DNA from: Saprospiraceae bacterium
GTDB lineage: Bacteria > Bacteroidota > Bacteroidia > Chitinophagales > Saprospiraceae
NCBI GenBank assembly: GCA_041392805.1
Contig: JAWKLJ010000002.1
Coordinates: 759,001 to 823,000, forward strand
Direction of reading: 5' to 3'
Length of the DNA: 64,000 bases
Shown here: positions 52,897 through 62,697 of the stretch, one piece after another
Position numbering within the stretch: position 1 is the first letter of the stretch
How the letters are laid out: the number at the start of each line of letters is the position of its first letter
Notes under the pieces: model-generated
The model's input: the letters and a program-made list of their open reading frames with translations, nothing else
What the model was told of the DNA's origin: nothing
Database searches by the model: none
Position numbers and translations under genes: made by a program

Positions 52897-55800
52897 ATGA
52901 ACAATTGTAGATCTATCCCTTTCACACTGTTTTTTTTAGTTGCAAACCTTTATCTTTTTGCGCAAAATCCAATCACCATCACTGATGATGACCTTCAGCC
53001 AAACCAAAACCATGTTTGGACAAATGACAATACCTACCTTTTAGATGGCCTGGTTTATCTCGAAGCAGGTGGAACTTTGGAGATTGAGGCAGGAACGATC
53101 ATTCGGGGCCTGGAGCAACCAAGTGACGATAGTCAACCCTTTTCTGCGCTCATTATTGAACCCGGTGCGACTATCGTTGCGAAGGGAGATGCATGCAACC
53201 CTATTATTTTTACAAGCGAAAATGATGATTTTGAGGAGCCAATTACCCGTGGGCGATGGGGGGGGCTGGTGATTTTAGGGAATGCACCTGCTAGTCTGGG
53301 TCGCGATGGAGAACAAAACCAATTTGATGGTTTGGACTTCGGAGATCATAGTGCTACTTATGGCGGGAATAATCCGGAAGATAATTCAGGGGTTCTTCTG
53401 TATGTTTCCATTCGGCAGGCAGGGGCTGTTTTGCCCAACGAGAGCAGTTTGCCAGGATTAACTTTGGCAGGTGTAGGGAGCGGTACGCTGGTCTCTTTTG
53501 TAGAAGTATTTGCTGCACAGGAAGACGGTATCGCTCTATTAGGAGGTGCTGTTAATTTGAAAAACATAGTTGCGGCCTACAACGGCGCTAATTCCTTTTT
53601 TTGGGACAAAGGCTATCAAGGATTTGGTCAATTCTGGTTTGCTATCCATGATCCAAATTCAGGTGCCAGTGGAGGCAGGCATTTGGGAGGGCAGCCCAGC
53701 GAAGCAATTCCGGTGTCTAATCCGACCATCTTTAATGCTACTTTTTTAGGCACAGGTGTAAACAATACTGGGAGTCTCCAATCAGATGTTGCTGCTTTAC
53801 ATTTTTCTGAAAAAACTGCTGGCAATTATAGCAATAGTATTATTGGTGATTTCTCCGGGTTTGGCTTATTTTTAGAAGATATAGGTGGTTCGCCTGATGA
53901 TAGTTATGGCGAATTGCAAAACGGAAACCTTCAATTAAAAAGCAATTTATGGGTGGCAATTGCCACGATGACAACGGATGGCACTCCGACCTTTGCTAGC
54001 TTGCTCCAGTTACAAGGTGGGGATGATCCCACCGGTTCGGCTCTCATTAGCCATTTAGGAAACAACAATAATCTACTCCGGTCTGACATCGATGGATTGT
54101 TAAATGGGATAAGCCGTACCCCGAATGGCGGGCTAGACCCCCGTCCAGTTACCTTGGACATAGCTGATGTAAGGACGGATGAACCGGTCCCCAGCGATCC
54201 ATTTTTCACCCCCACTACCTTCAAGGGCGCCTTCGGTCCAGATCTTTGGCTTCAAGGCTGGACCGCCCTTGATTTTTTGGGTTATCTGCCAGCCTGTGAT
54301 TTGGGTGTTGAACCTTCTTTTACAAATGTCACTTGTTTTGGCGCCAATGATGGTGGTATCAATCTGGAATTTACAGGTAATGTAAGTGATTTGGTAATTG
54401 ATTGGGATGTTGATCAATTTGACGGCTTGGCCGATTTGACGGACCTTGCACCCGGAACGTATAATGTGACGGTTACCAATGCTGAATGCTGTGAGCGAAC
54501 GGCAACGATTACGATTAACCAACCTGATGCGCCACTATCGGTAGATTGTGCTGATATTCAGGATGCTACCGACCCTGTATCTAATGATGGACAGGCAACC
54601 ATCACTGCTTTGGGTGGCAGCGGTCCGGTTGAACTTCTTTTAACCGATGCTAATGGTAATACCCGCACTTTTTCTTTTGGTGAATCGAGCAGTGTGACGG
54701 TAAATGACTTGGCGGTTGGAGATTACAATGCCTTGGTGACGGACAGTAATGGCTGCACCAATAATTGCGATTTTTCAATTGGAAGTGAACTTGATTGTGT
54801 TGTCATTAGAGATAGTGATTTGCTAGGTGGAATCACTTATAACTGGACAGCAGATGTTTGTTATTTGATAGAGGGGCTGGTCTTTTTGGAGGAGGGAGGT
54901 GTACTCAATATTGAAGCGGGAACTTTGATTAAAGGTCGCCCCAATACCTTTACAGAGGACCCTGTCTCTGCCCTCATCATTGCCAGAGGAGCCAGTATTT
55001 CTGCCAATGGCACGGCCGAAAACCCTATCATTTTCACAGCTGAAATCGATGATGAAACAGCCCCCACTGACCTAACTGCCGCCAACCGCGGTCTTTGGGG
55101 CGGCCTGGCCCTGCTCGGCGATGCACCAGTCCCCAATGCCCCTGACGAGGGAGGCGATCCTATTTGGGAAGTGCTGGCAGACTTTGGCGGGCCCATTGCT
55201 TATGGTGGTAATGCTACCTTATCCTATTCCCATTTGCTTCAATATATCTCCATTCGACACGCTGGCGCTTCGGTGTCTGAAAACCGAAATTTTCCTGCGC
55301 TGGCTTTTGCAGGGGTGCGCGCGGATGCCACCCTGGATCACTTAGAGGTATTCGCCTCAGGAGAGCGAGGCATTACCTTCTATGGTGGCGAAGCGGAGCT
55401 TGCCTATGCCAGTGCCACCTTCTGCCAAGGCCCTGCCTTCAGCTGGCAAGACGGCTACCAAGGCAAAGGCCAGTTCTGGTTCGCCTTGGCCGACCCAGGC
55501 AGCACTGGCCTGCTGGCCGAACACAAGGGCTATTACAACCCTATTACACAAGATACCGTATCATCTGCGCCTTCCATCTTTAATGCCACCTATATTGGTG
55601 GTGGCGGAAGGAGGGATACTACAGCTGTAGCCATGCGTTTTAGTCAAGCCTCGGCTGGCGTTTATGGCAATAGTATCTTTACCCATTTTAAAGGGAATGC
55701 ACTGGAAGTGGAAGACCTTCCTGGTGATGCCAACGATAGTCAAAGCCTATTGACTGCCGAAAATGCTTTCTTTCTGAAGAATAACCTGTTCTGGGGCTTT

Positions 55801-57792
55801 GGGGCAGGAGATTCTATTAGTGTGGATGGCGGTTTTTTGCAGACGAGTGCCGGCGCTCCGGATATTGACGCGGATTTTTTGGTGGATCATTTGATTAAAA
55901 ACCGGAATAAGGCGGTAAATCCCAGGCTGAAATCTGTTTCCAATGTACCAAATAGGCTCTTGGACCCAAGGCCGGAGGAGTGTGCCGCTTACTTTACTCG
56001 GTTTGTTTTTCCAGATTCGATTTTCTTTGATACTTCGGTATATTATAAAGGAGCTTTCGGCCGTGAAGATAGCTTGTGGATAGATACTTGGACGGCACTT
56101 TCAGTCCAAGGGTATTTACCTACGAATTTGGAGCGTCTAAATTGGAATACTTGTACGATGAATCTGGACTCGGGCTTTGTTTTTATTTCAGAGTTCATCC
56201 CTGAAGCTACCCCTGCGTTTATTGAGGAGGTTAAAGGGATGCATAGTCAGTATGCACGAGTCCTTCGGGAATGTAACTGTGGGGAAGATTCTGTTTCCAG
56301 ATTGATTATGTGGGAAACTTTTATTCCAACGGATATTACAAATTGTAGGGCTGGGGCGAAGGATTCTACTATTATAGATACCTCTGGATTAAAGGCGATG
56401 TTTGATTTGGGTTTTGAAGTTGTAGAGGAACCTTCATCTGGCCAATATTGTGGAACCGTATTCCCTCAAACCACGCCTACTCAAGATTCCATTGTTATTG
56501 CGATTCTAGATTCTGGAATAGATATGCAGCATTTTCGATTGGTAAATTATCCATGGATTAATTGGGATGAAGAAGAAGGGCAAGAGGCCTTTGATGATGA
56601 TGAGAATTGTATGGTAGATGACAAAAGAGGTTTCAATTTTTTGGATAGTAATCCGATCATCCAAGATAAAGATGATCATGGTACTCATTTGGCTGGCATT
56701 ATTACAGAACGTTTTCCTACCAATTTGCAACCAAAATTGATGAATTTAAAAATTTATGAGAAAGGGAAACCCGTTCCAGGAGAAGAGCAAAGACCAAGTA
56801 GGGGTTCAGTGTTTGATTTGATCTGTGCTATACATTATGCAATAAATGAAGGAGCAGAAGTGATTAATCTGAGTATTGGTTATTGGTCTCCGGAATTATC
56901 TATTCCATTATATAATGCTTTTAAAAGAGCGGAGTCAGAAGGAATACCCGTAATTGTTTCAACAGGAAATGATGGACTTAATGTAGATCAGAGACGGTTA
57001 TTTGTACCAAAACAGTCTCATCCTGACACTGCTGTAGTATATGAAGATCGTTGGCCAGTGAAATACAAAATGTATGGTTTGTCCGATCCCGATTTTCCTA
57101 ATTTGAATAACTTAATTGGCGTTTCCTCTGTCGAACAAGTAGCAGATGGCTCCTGGGACTTTCCGGAATATGCTAATTACGGGATGCTTACCCTTGATGT
57201 TTCTGCTAAAGGTTCTTTTTATAGCACGGTTCCAATGAATACTTTCCGGACTTTCCAAGGAACTTCTATGTCGGCAGCATATATCAGTAGGGTTATCTCT
57301 ATTGCAAGAGCTTATGACCCCACGCTTTCTATTGAAGAAATCAATAATTGCTTAAGAAATAGTATTGGAATTGACAATACTCGTTCTCAATTGCAATCTG
57401 ATTTTGCCCTAAAAAGGCTAATTGAACAAGAATTATTAGGTTGCTTAGGCGTTACCAAAAGCAATCAGGAGATTGTGGATAAACCCCTGCCTAGTGGTAC
57501 AAATGTTCTGGTAAATTTTAATGTGATGGTTTGTGACGAGCCATTAAAAATCACCTTTGGGGATGGCTCTACTTTTTATCAAGAAATAAGGGTAGTCATT
57601 AAGGAGCCTGATGGCCAGGGAGGATTTACGCAAGTTCATGAGATTATTTGCCAGGGGAGTGTTATTATTTGGAATACTATTCTTAATGATGGAACGGAAC
57701 TACCTCTCGGTGATTATTTTATGGATTTCTATATTAACGGTAGTAAAATTAGTAGTCCAGGATTAAGACAATTTGTAAAGTGTGCTCCTTAA
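52897..57792 (+). CDS. Exported 1631-residue protein: duplicated module, SprB-like repeat, subtilase domain
   Basis: Signal peptide (1-22). Two homologous modules, about 25-470 and 631-1085, share blocks such as WTxDxxYLxxGLVxLExGG, IEAGTxIxG, NPIIFTxE, RGxWGGLxxLG and QDGYQGKGQFWFA-like repeats; they look like beta-helical surface domains. Between them a SprB-like repeat (about 473-550, VTCFGANDGGINLEFTG). Residues about 1195-1480 are a peptidase S8 domain with the triad Asp1205 (LDSGID), His1261 (DDHGTHLAG) and Ser1457 (GTSMSAAY). A C-terminal domain of about 110 residues follows. The S8 part is clearly more AT-rich than the modules. It is followed by the CHAT gene, so two proteases are encoded side by side. 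Confidence 0.88.
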   Translation: MNNCRSIPFTLFFLVANLYLFAQNPITITDDDLQPNQNHVWTNDNTYLLDGLVYLEAGGTLEIEAGTIIRGLEQPSDDSQPFSALIIEPGATIVAKGDACNPIIFTSENDDFEEPITRGRWGGLVILGNAPASLGRDGEQNQFDGLDFGDHSATYGGNNPEDNSGVLLYVSIRQAGAVLPNESSLPGLTLAGVGSGTLVSFVEVFAAQEDGIALLGGAVNLKNIVAAYNGANSFFWDKGYQGFGQFWFAIHDPNSGASGGRHLGGQPSEAIPVSNPTIFNATFLGTGVNNTGSLQSDVAALHFSEKTAGNYSNSIIGDFSGFGLFLEDIGGSPDDSYGELQNGNLQLKSNLWVAIATMTTDGTPTFASLLQLQGGDDPTGSALISHLGNNNNLLRSDIDGLLNGISRTPNGGLDPRPVTLDIADVRTDEPVPSDPFFTPTTFKGAFGPDLWLQGWTALDFLGYLPACDLGVEPSFTNVTCFGANDGGINLEFTGNVSDLVIDWDVDQFDGLADLTDLAPGTYNVTVTNAECCERTATITINQPDAPLSVDCADIQDATDPVSNDGQATITALGGSGPVELLLTDANGNTRTFSFGESSSVTVNDLAVGDYNALVTDSNGCTNNCDFSIGSELDCVVIRDSDLLGGITYNWTADVCYLIEGLVFLEEGGVLNIEAGTLIKGRPNTFTEDPVSALIIARGASISANGTAENPIIFTAEIDDETAPTDLTAANRGLWGGLALLGDAPVPNAPDEGGDPIWEVLADFGGPIAYGGNATLSYSHLLQYISIRHAGASVSENRNFPALAFAGVRADATLDHLEVFASGERGITFYGGEAELAYASATFCQGPAFSWQDGYQGKGQFWFALADPGSTGLLAEHKGYYNPITQDTVSSAPSIFNATYIGGGGRRDTTAVAMRFSQASAGVYGNSIFTHFKGNALEVEDLPGDANDSQSLLTAENAFFLKNNLFWGFGAGDSISVDGGFLQTSAGAPDIDADFLVDHLIKNRNKAVNPRLKSVSNVPNRLLDPRPEECAAYFTRFVFPDSIFFDTSVYYKGAFGREDSLWIDTWTALSVQGYLPTNLERLNWNTCTMNLDSGFVFISEFIPEATPAFIEEVKGMHSQYARVLRECNCGEDSVSRLIMWETFIPTDITNCRAGAKDSTIIDTSGLKAMFDLGFEVVEEPSSGQYCGTVFPQTTPTQDSIVIAILDSGIDMQHFRLVNYPWINWDEEEGQEAFDDDENCMVDDKRGFNFLDSNPIIQDKDDHGTHLAGIITERFPTNLQPKLMNLKIYEKGKPVPGEEQRPSRGSVFDLICAIHYAINEGAEVINLSIGYWSPELSIPLYNAFKRAESEGIPVIVSTGNDGLNVDQRRLFVPKQSHPDTAVVYEDRWPVKYKMYGLSDPDFPNLNNLIGVSSVEQVADGSWDFPEYANYGMLTLDVSAKGSFYSTVPMNTFRTFQGTSMSAAYISRVISIARAYDPTLSIEEINNCLRNSIGIDNTRSQLQSDFALKRLIEQELLGCLGVTKSNQEIVDKPLPSGTNVLVNFNVMVCDEPLKITFGDGSTFYQEIRVVIKEPDGQGGFTQVHEIICQGSVIIWNTILNDGTELPLGDYFMDFYINGSKISSPGLRQFVKCAP

Positions 57793-57809
57793 AATCATAA
57801 CTTTAAAAG

Positions 57810-57923
57810 CTTGCTTGGAGGTTGTGTTTTGGATGTCAAATTAGCCGAAGACAGCGTTTTTGCCGTTCCAATCGGCATTGCCTGAATGATTATTTGCAAC
57901 CCAAATGACTGCCACCAAGCAAG
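57810..57923. repeat. Imperfect inverted-repeat element between subtilase and CHAT genes
   Basis: CTTGCTTGGAGG (from 57810) is mirrored by CCACCAAGCAAG (to 57923), and the match continues inward with TTTGG and CAAAT blocks, so the whole 114 bp can fold into one long hairpin. Its ends resemble those of the MITE-like element at 52155, so the subtilase gene has related repeats on both sides. Confidence 0.5.
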
Positions 57924-57939
57924 TACATAATTTAAACCA

Positions 57940-60780
57940 ATGAAATTATATAATTGCCTTTTTCTATTGCTTTTATCTCAATCATTATTATCCTTCCAGG
58001 GTAATAGCAATCGTCCAAACGAATACAATTTACTTAGTAATTTAAAATTGGCGGAGACTCTTCATAAAGAGGGCGCAGGCCTGCAATTAAATGGAGATTT
58101 TAAATCTGCCTTTGCAAAATACGACGAAGCTCAAAAGCTAAGATTTCAGTTGCTTGAAAATATTAAAAGTTTTAAAGGAGCAGATCAAAAGATTTTACTA
58201 GAAGGTATTATAAAGTCTGATTTTAATAAAGGGGTTGTCTATACGGATTTATTGGATTTTGCTAAAGCTGAAACCTTGATTTTAAATTGTATTAAGAAAT
58301 ACGCAATATTTGAAGAGGTCTATGGGTTTCGCCATCCTGAAAGAATCGGACGTGTCCATTACCAGTTAGGGAAAATTTATACAGAAAGTAAAGGGTTTGA
58401 AGATGCTTATACTCAATTTCAACTGGCAATGGGTTTTTTCAACCAGGTTTCACCAAAACCTCTGAATCATATAGGGAATTTGGAAAATGCAATTAGCAAT
58501 TTGTATTTATTTTGGAAAGAACCCGATAGTCTATATAGACATAGTATTAAACAATACAATCTTCATTTAGAGCAAGATGAATTTTCGGGGACAGCATGTA
58601 TTAACATTGGTATTAGTTTGGAGATGAAAAATGATTTGGATTTAGCTAAAACCTACTTTGATGAAGCATTGAAATTTTATTTGAAGGATTCAATGGAATA
58701 TCTTGAGCGGATAGAGCTAATTTATCATAATAAGTCATTTATAAAAACAAAAGAAAAAGAATGGGAATTAGCTCACCAAATGGAAGAAAAGGCTATTCAA
58801 ATCAATAGAAACCGAGGGAACTCAATAGCAAATCTAGAATTGCGGACAAAATATTATAATAATAATGGCTATATAGCATTTCTAGAAGGTGATTATGAAT
58901 CTTGCTTAAATTATTATGATAGTTCTATTGCTATCAATATTCAAAACAATAGGTATTTCAGTCTAAGGAAAGATATTGAGAATGACTCTGCGCTTATTCT
59001 ATTGCACAAAATAGGTTTATTATATTCTTTAGGTTATAAAGCCAAAGCCTATTATGCTTTAAAAAAGAACAAAGATGCCCAAGACGCCTTCAACCTAGCC
59101 ATCTCCTTCCTCAACAAAATCCGCCGCGAATACAACGACCCTGAATCCAAGATAAAACTTACCGAAATTGCCAAGGTCATCTTTGAAGGAGCCATCGCCC
59201 TCCACCTGGACCCCAAGGTGAATAACTCCGCGCAAGCTTTTGCCTATGCCGAGCAAAGTAAAGCCTTTACACTCCTGGAAGGGGTAAAGCACAGTAAGGC
59301 CATGCATATTGCTGAGGTGCCTGCTGGTTTATTAGACAAGGAATACGAACTAAGGGTGCAAATAACCCAATTGGAACGGCAATATTTGAATGCCAAAACA
59401 CCAGTGGAAAAAACGACTGCGTTGGAGAGCCTTCGTCAACAAAAGGTGGAACTGAATGAGGTTATGGAAACCCTGGAAAAAAACGAAAGTTATCGCAAAT
59501 TGATGTCTTTTGAGCCGCCATCCATCTCGCAAATTAAGCGGAAGGCTTTGGGTGGTGGCCAGACCTTGGTCGAGTATTTTGTGGGAGAAGAAAAGACCTA
59601 TGTTTTTGTCCTTCCCAAGCGCGGAAAATTGGAGGTACTGGAAGTAGCTATTAGCAGTGATTCGTTGAATCAAATGGCCGACGCTTTTTGGAGTAGTATC
59701 TATTATTACGGTTGTGATGGGGAGGTTTTAAGCAAAGAAGCACCGAATTTGGCTGCGATGAACTTGGCTCAAAGAAGTACCCATTTAAAGGAACTATACC
59801 TGCAGTATAGCCAGTCTTTATACCACCTTCTTTTTGAAGCAGTGTTGAAAAAACACCGGGGTGACCACTTTGTCATTGTGCCGGATGAAGGACTGAGTAA
59901 TATGCCCTTTGATGCTTTATTAATGAGCCCTCCAGGTATAGATAATTATACCTATTACGACTTTCTTGGTAAAACAGTGGTATTGAGCTATGCGCATTCT
60001 GCCAATCTTTTACTGGAAATGCAGGGGCAATCCACTAATGGAGTCAACAGCCGAATTTTAGCCATTGCCCCTTCCTTCCATAGCTATTTAGCGTCTACTA
60101 ATAAGTCTACCCTTAATCGATTAACCAATAATAAAACGGAGGTGGATGCCATCTGCGATATCTTTTCAGGTGAATGTGATCCTGTTTCAGGTGAAGATGC
60201 TACGCGTGAGGCCTTCCTGGACCTGTTGGCCAAACCTTATTGGATCATCCACCTTTCCACCCACGGCAAGGCCAACGATAAGAACCCCAACCAATCCTGG
60301 ATTTCTTTTACCCAAAACAGTCGACAAATCAATGAATCCCAGCTCCTCTATGCCAGTGATCTCTACGGCCTGTCTATCGATGCCGAACTGGTCGTGCTCA
60401 GCGCCTGCGAGACCAACAAAGGGCGCCTCCGGAGAGGGGAGGGGATCATGAGTTTCGCTCGGGGCCTCTCTGCGGCAGGTGTCAAGAGTGTCCTATCCAC
60501 CTTCTGGGTGATCGGAGAAGACCCTTCGCTGCTAGTTATGAAGGACTTTTATCAGCATCTAAGTGCTGGCGATGCCAGAGATGTTGCTTTGCAAAAAGCC
60601 CGTTCGGCCCTGATGGACAATAGCGATTTCAGTCACCCTTTCTTCTGGTCTGCTTTTGTGCCGATTGGCAAGATGGTGGAGATAGAGGCGGAAGCTTCTT
60701 TCCCTTTTGCTTTGATCTTGTTGGGGATTGGATTGTTAGGTGTTTTGCTGGTGAGCAAGCGGCGAAAGGGGGCTTTGTAG
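57940..60780 (+). CDS. Exported TPR-CHAT caspase-like protease with C-terminal membrane anchor
   Basis: 946 residues: signal peptide (1-20), TPR repeats (about 30-400), a coiled coil (about 470-520), and a CHAT domain (about 600-915). The caspase-type dyad is His775 (LSTHGKAND) and Cys823 (LSACETNKG), followed by GEGIMSFARGLSAAGVKSVLSTFW. A C-terminal helix (about 921-940) ends in SKRRKGAL, a stop-transfer pattern. Signal peptide plus anchor put TPR and protease outside the cytoplasm. The first 370 codons are strikingly AT-rich; from about 59070 the gene becomes GC-richer within one frame. It is downstream of the subtilase gene and converges with an anti-sigma/sigma pair. Confidence 0.9.
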   Translation: MKLYNCLFLLLLSQSLLSFQGNSNRPNEYNLLSNLKLAETLHKEGAGLQLNGDFKSAFAKYDEAQKLRFQLLENIKSFKGADQKILLEGIIKSDFNKGVVYTDLLDFAKAETLILNCIKKYAIFEEVYGFRHPERIGRVHYQLGKIYTESKGFEDAYTQFQLAMGFFNQVSPKPLNHIGNLENAISNLYLFWKEPDSLYRHSIKQYNLHLEQDEFSGTACINIGISLEMKNDLDLAKTYFDEALKFYLKDSMEYLERIELIYHNKSFIKTKEKEWELAHQMEEKAIQINRNRGNSIANLELRTKYYNNNGYIAFLEGDYESCLNYYDSSIAINIQNNRYFSLRKDIENDSALILLHKIGLLYSLGYKAKAYYALKKNKDAQDAFNLAISFLNKIRREYNDPESKIKLTEIAKVIFEGAIALHLDPKVNNSAQAFAYAEQSKAFTLLEGVKHSKAMHIAEVPAGLLDKEYELRVQITQLERQYLNAKTPVEKTTALESLRQQKVELNEVMETLEKNESYRKLMSFEPPSISQIKRKALGGGQTLVEYFVGEEKTYVFVLPKRGKLEVLEVAISSDSLNQMADAFWSSIYYYGCDGEVLSKEAPNLAAMNLAQRSTHLKELYLQYSQSLYHLLFEAVLKKHRGDHFVIVPDEGLSNMPFDALLMSPPGIDNYTYYDFLGKTVVLSYAHSANLLLEMQGQSTNGVNSRILAIAPSFHSYLASTNKSTLNRLTNNKTEVDAICDIFSGECDPVSGEDATREAFLDLLAKPYWIIHLSTHGKANDKNPNQSWISFTQNSRQINESQLLYASDLYGLSIDAELVVLSACETNKGRLRRGEGIMSFARGLSAAGVKSVLSTFWVIGEDPSLLVMKDFYQHLSAGDARDVALQKARSALMDNSDFSHPFFWSAFVPIGKMVEIEAEASFPFALILLGIGLLGVLLVSKRRKGAL

Positions 60781-60870
60781 ATGCCAGTTTGAGGGTAGGT
60801 TATGATGGTTGTTAACGAGTTGGTGCTCGCCGGACAGGCCCGCACACCACTCGGAGCTTGTAGCGGACAA

Positions 60871-61737
60871 CTACTGGCCCAGCAGTTCTTGCAAGTCCCT
60901 TGCCTCTTTCAAGTACTTAAACCCCTTATCATTGGCCATTGCCTCCAATTCCGCTTGGTATCCTTCTTGTTCCGAAGCGGCTTTGGCTAGCAAGCGATTC
61001 CAGCGGATTTGTTGTAAGGTATCGGGGTTGGTAAGCTGGCCTTGTTGGAGGAGCATATCGTATTGGCGGATGGCCTGCTCAAAGCTATCGGTATTGAGGT
61101 AACATTGACCGATATAATATTGGATTTCGGGAGTGGATTGGCGGACGGCGAGGTTTTGGAAGCAACTCAGGGCTTTGGGGTATTGATTTTCGGTCTTAAA
61201 GAGCGTAATACAATCAATGGCGATGGAATCCAGTGGGCGGTCATTACCTCCGCTTTTGGTAATTTGCGTCATTTGAGGCGGTCGCTGGAATTTGGCGATG
61301 AGGGAGGATTTATCTGCTGGAACGAAAGGTGTGGGGCCTTCAAACGGGTTCCACATCCAGAGGGCGACCAGTGCGAGAACAGCAGCTGAGGCCGCGTAGG
61401 GTATCCAAATTCTAAGAAAAGGCTTGTTTTTTGATTTTTTAGCGGAGACTTCTGCTAAGGATATGGTATTAGCTTCTTCGAAAACTGGGAGGCTGGGGAT
61501 AGCATCGGTTTCCCCCTCTTTTATTTTTTTTTCCTCCCCCTGAAACAGTAATTTCAGTGGATTTTCCTTTTTTGCCAGACGTTTTGTAGCATTTTTCAGG
61601 TTTTTTTGAAAGCGTAATTCTGCACTAAAGTCTGTCTCCTTTATATGTCGCTCGAACAAAACTTTCTCTTTATCTGAGAGTTCTCCTTCCAGGTATTTTT
61701 CGATTAGCATTTGCTTTTGTTCGTCGGTGCGTTTCAT
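60871..61737 (-). CDS. Anti-sigma-like membrane protein with periplasmic TPR repeats
   Basis: 288 residues. The N-terminus (MKRTDEQKQMLIEKYLEGELSDKEKVLFERH) has the zinc-finger-like helix pattern of anti-sigma factors, without His/Cys ligands. One membrane helix (about 108-127, IWIPYAASAAVLALVALWMW) is followed by a C-terminal TPR region (about 170-285). It lies 63 bp downstream of the ECF-like sigma gene and would tether it at the membrane. The TPR part could bind the TPR-CHAT protein encoded by the convergent gene (inference). A protease-triggered release is conceivable. Confidence 0.8.
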   Translation of the reverse strand: MKRTDEQKQMLIEKYLEGELSDKEKVLFERHIKETDFSAELRFQKNLKNATKRLAKKENPLKLLFQGEEKKIKEGETDAIPSLPVFEEANTISLAEVSAKKSKNKPFLRIWIPYAASAAVLALVALWMWNPFEGPTPFVPADKSSLIAKFQRPPQMTQITKSGGNDRPLDSIAIDCITLFKTENQYPKALSCFQNLAVRQSTPEIQYYIGQCYLNTDSFEQAIRQYDMLLQQGQLTNPDTLQQIRWNRLLAKAASEQEGYQAELEAMANDKGFKYLKEARDLQELLGQ

Positions 61738-61800
61738 TTAAGGTGCGTTAATAGTTGGAAAATATTCCAATTTTCTCTTTTAAAATTTGGAAATCATTCC

Positions 61801-62697
61801 TTAAATAAGCTTTTTAATTTTGTCTCTAAGTCGCGTCAACCTAGTCCTGACAGCGCCAGCCGTGTCCGCCTTGATGATTTCCCGAATATCTTCCGAACTC
61901 AGCTCAAGCCAATACTTGTAAAACAGCAATTGTTTGTCAGTAGTTTTTAGTTGAACGATGATCTTTAAAATAGCCTGTACCATTTCTTCCCGGTCATTTT
62001 CCCATTCTTCGACAACTGAATCAAAATCCTGGCCAAAAAAATCGGCAGGATCAAGCGGTGTTTCTTTGCTCTTAGAACAGTTGCGGGCCAGCATTCTTTT
62101 GCCAATAGCGATGATCATTGTTTTGATAGTTGCCTTGGCATTCAATCCAATGATGAGTATGCCTTCCTCGGTTTCTAGTAATCTAATCTTTTCTTGTTTG
62201 ACATATTCTATCAGCACGATGAGGGTGTCTTGAAAAATATCTTCAATCGTCTCATTCGTGCAGTTGGGAAAGTTTTTACTAGCAAAGCCAAAGAAATAAT
62301 CGCGAAAATGGTGATAAATCGCCCGCATATGCTGATCCAAACCTTTCTGGATAGCATAAATAACCCGAAAATCTTCACTTTCGCGCGTTACTTTTTTGAA
62401 ACGCTCTTCAATATGTTGTTTAACCATGTTAAGTAGGTGAACGGGTAGCGAATCCTCGAGGCCTTTGATTGTCGTATCTGTTATTAGGAGCCCTAACTCC
62501 TTAATTTGCTTTTTGAATACCGAAAAAACCTTTAGCCAGGCAGTATACACTTCGTTTTCTCTGATAAAAGGAAAAAGTTGTAGTATTGCTTGGCACCAAT
62601 GGGAAAAATAGACTTGGTGCAGCAGGTTTCTTGCCGCTTTAAATTCGCCGTTGCGTAGTAGTCGCAAAATGTCTGGATCAGAAGGGGTATCGTTCAC
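61801..62697 (-). CDS. ECF-like sigma factor with N-terminal extension
   Basis: 298 residues, longer than the usual 180-200. The first 100 residues are a helical extension of unknown role. Region 2 is about 125-195 (HFRDYFFGFASKNF ... IEDIFQDTLIVLIEY) and region 4 about 235-297 (QLKTTDKQLLFYKYWLELSSEDIREII ... AGAVRTRLTRLRDKI). This type often accompanies CHAT or TPR proteins in Bacteroidota genomes. It heads a two-gene operon with the anti-sigma-like protein. Confidence 0.85.
   Translation of the reverse strand: MNDTPSDPDILRLLRNGEFKAARNLLHQVYFSHWCQAILQLFPFIRENEVYTAWLKVFSVFKKQIKELGLLITDTTIKGLEDSLPVHLLNMVKQHIEERFKKVTRESEDFRVIYAIQKGLDQHMRAIYHHFRDYFFGFASKNFPNCTNETIEDIFQDTLIVLIEYVKQEKIRLLETEEGILIIGLNAKATIKTMIIAIGKRMLARNCSKSKETPLDPADFFGQDFDSVVEEWENDREEMVQAILKIIVQLKTTDKQLLFYKYWLELSSEDIREIIKADTAGAVRTRLTRLRDKIKKLI

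Noticed and set aside
57810..57923. Terminator after the subtilase gene
   Set aside because: The long imperfect hairpin has no T-run and its ends match those of another element, so a repeat is the better reading.
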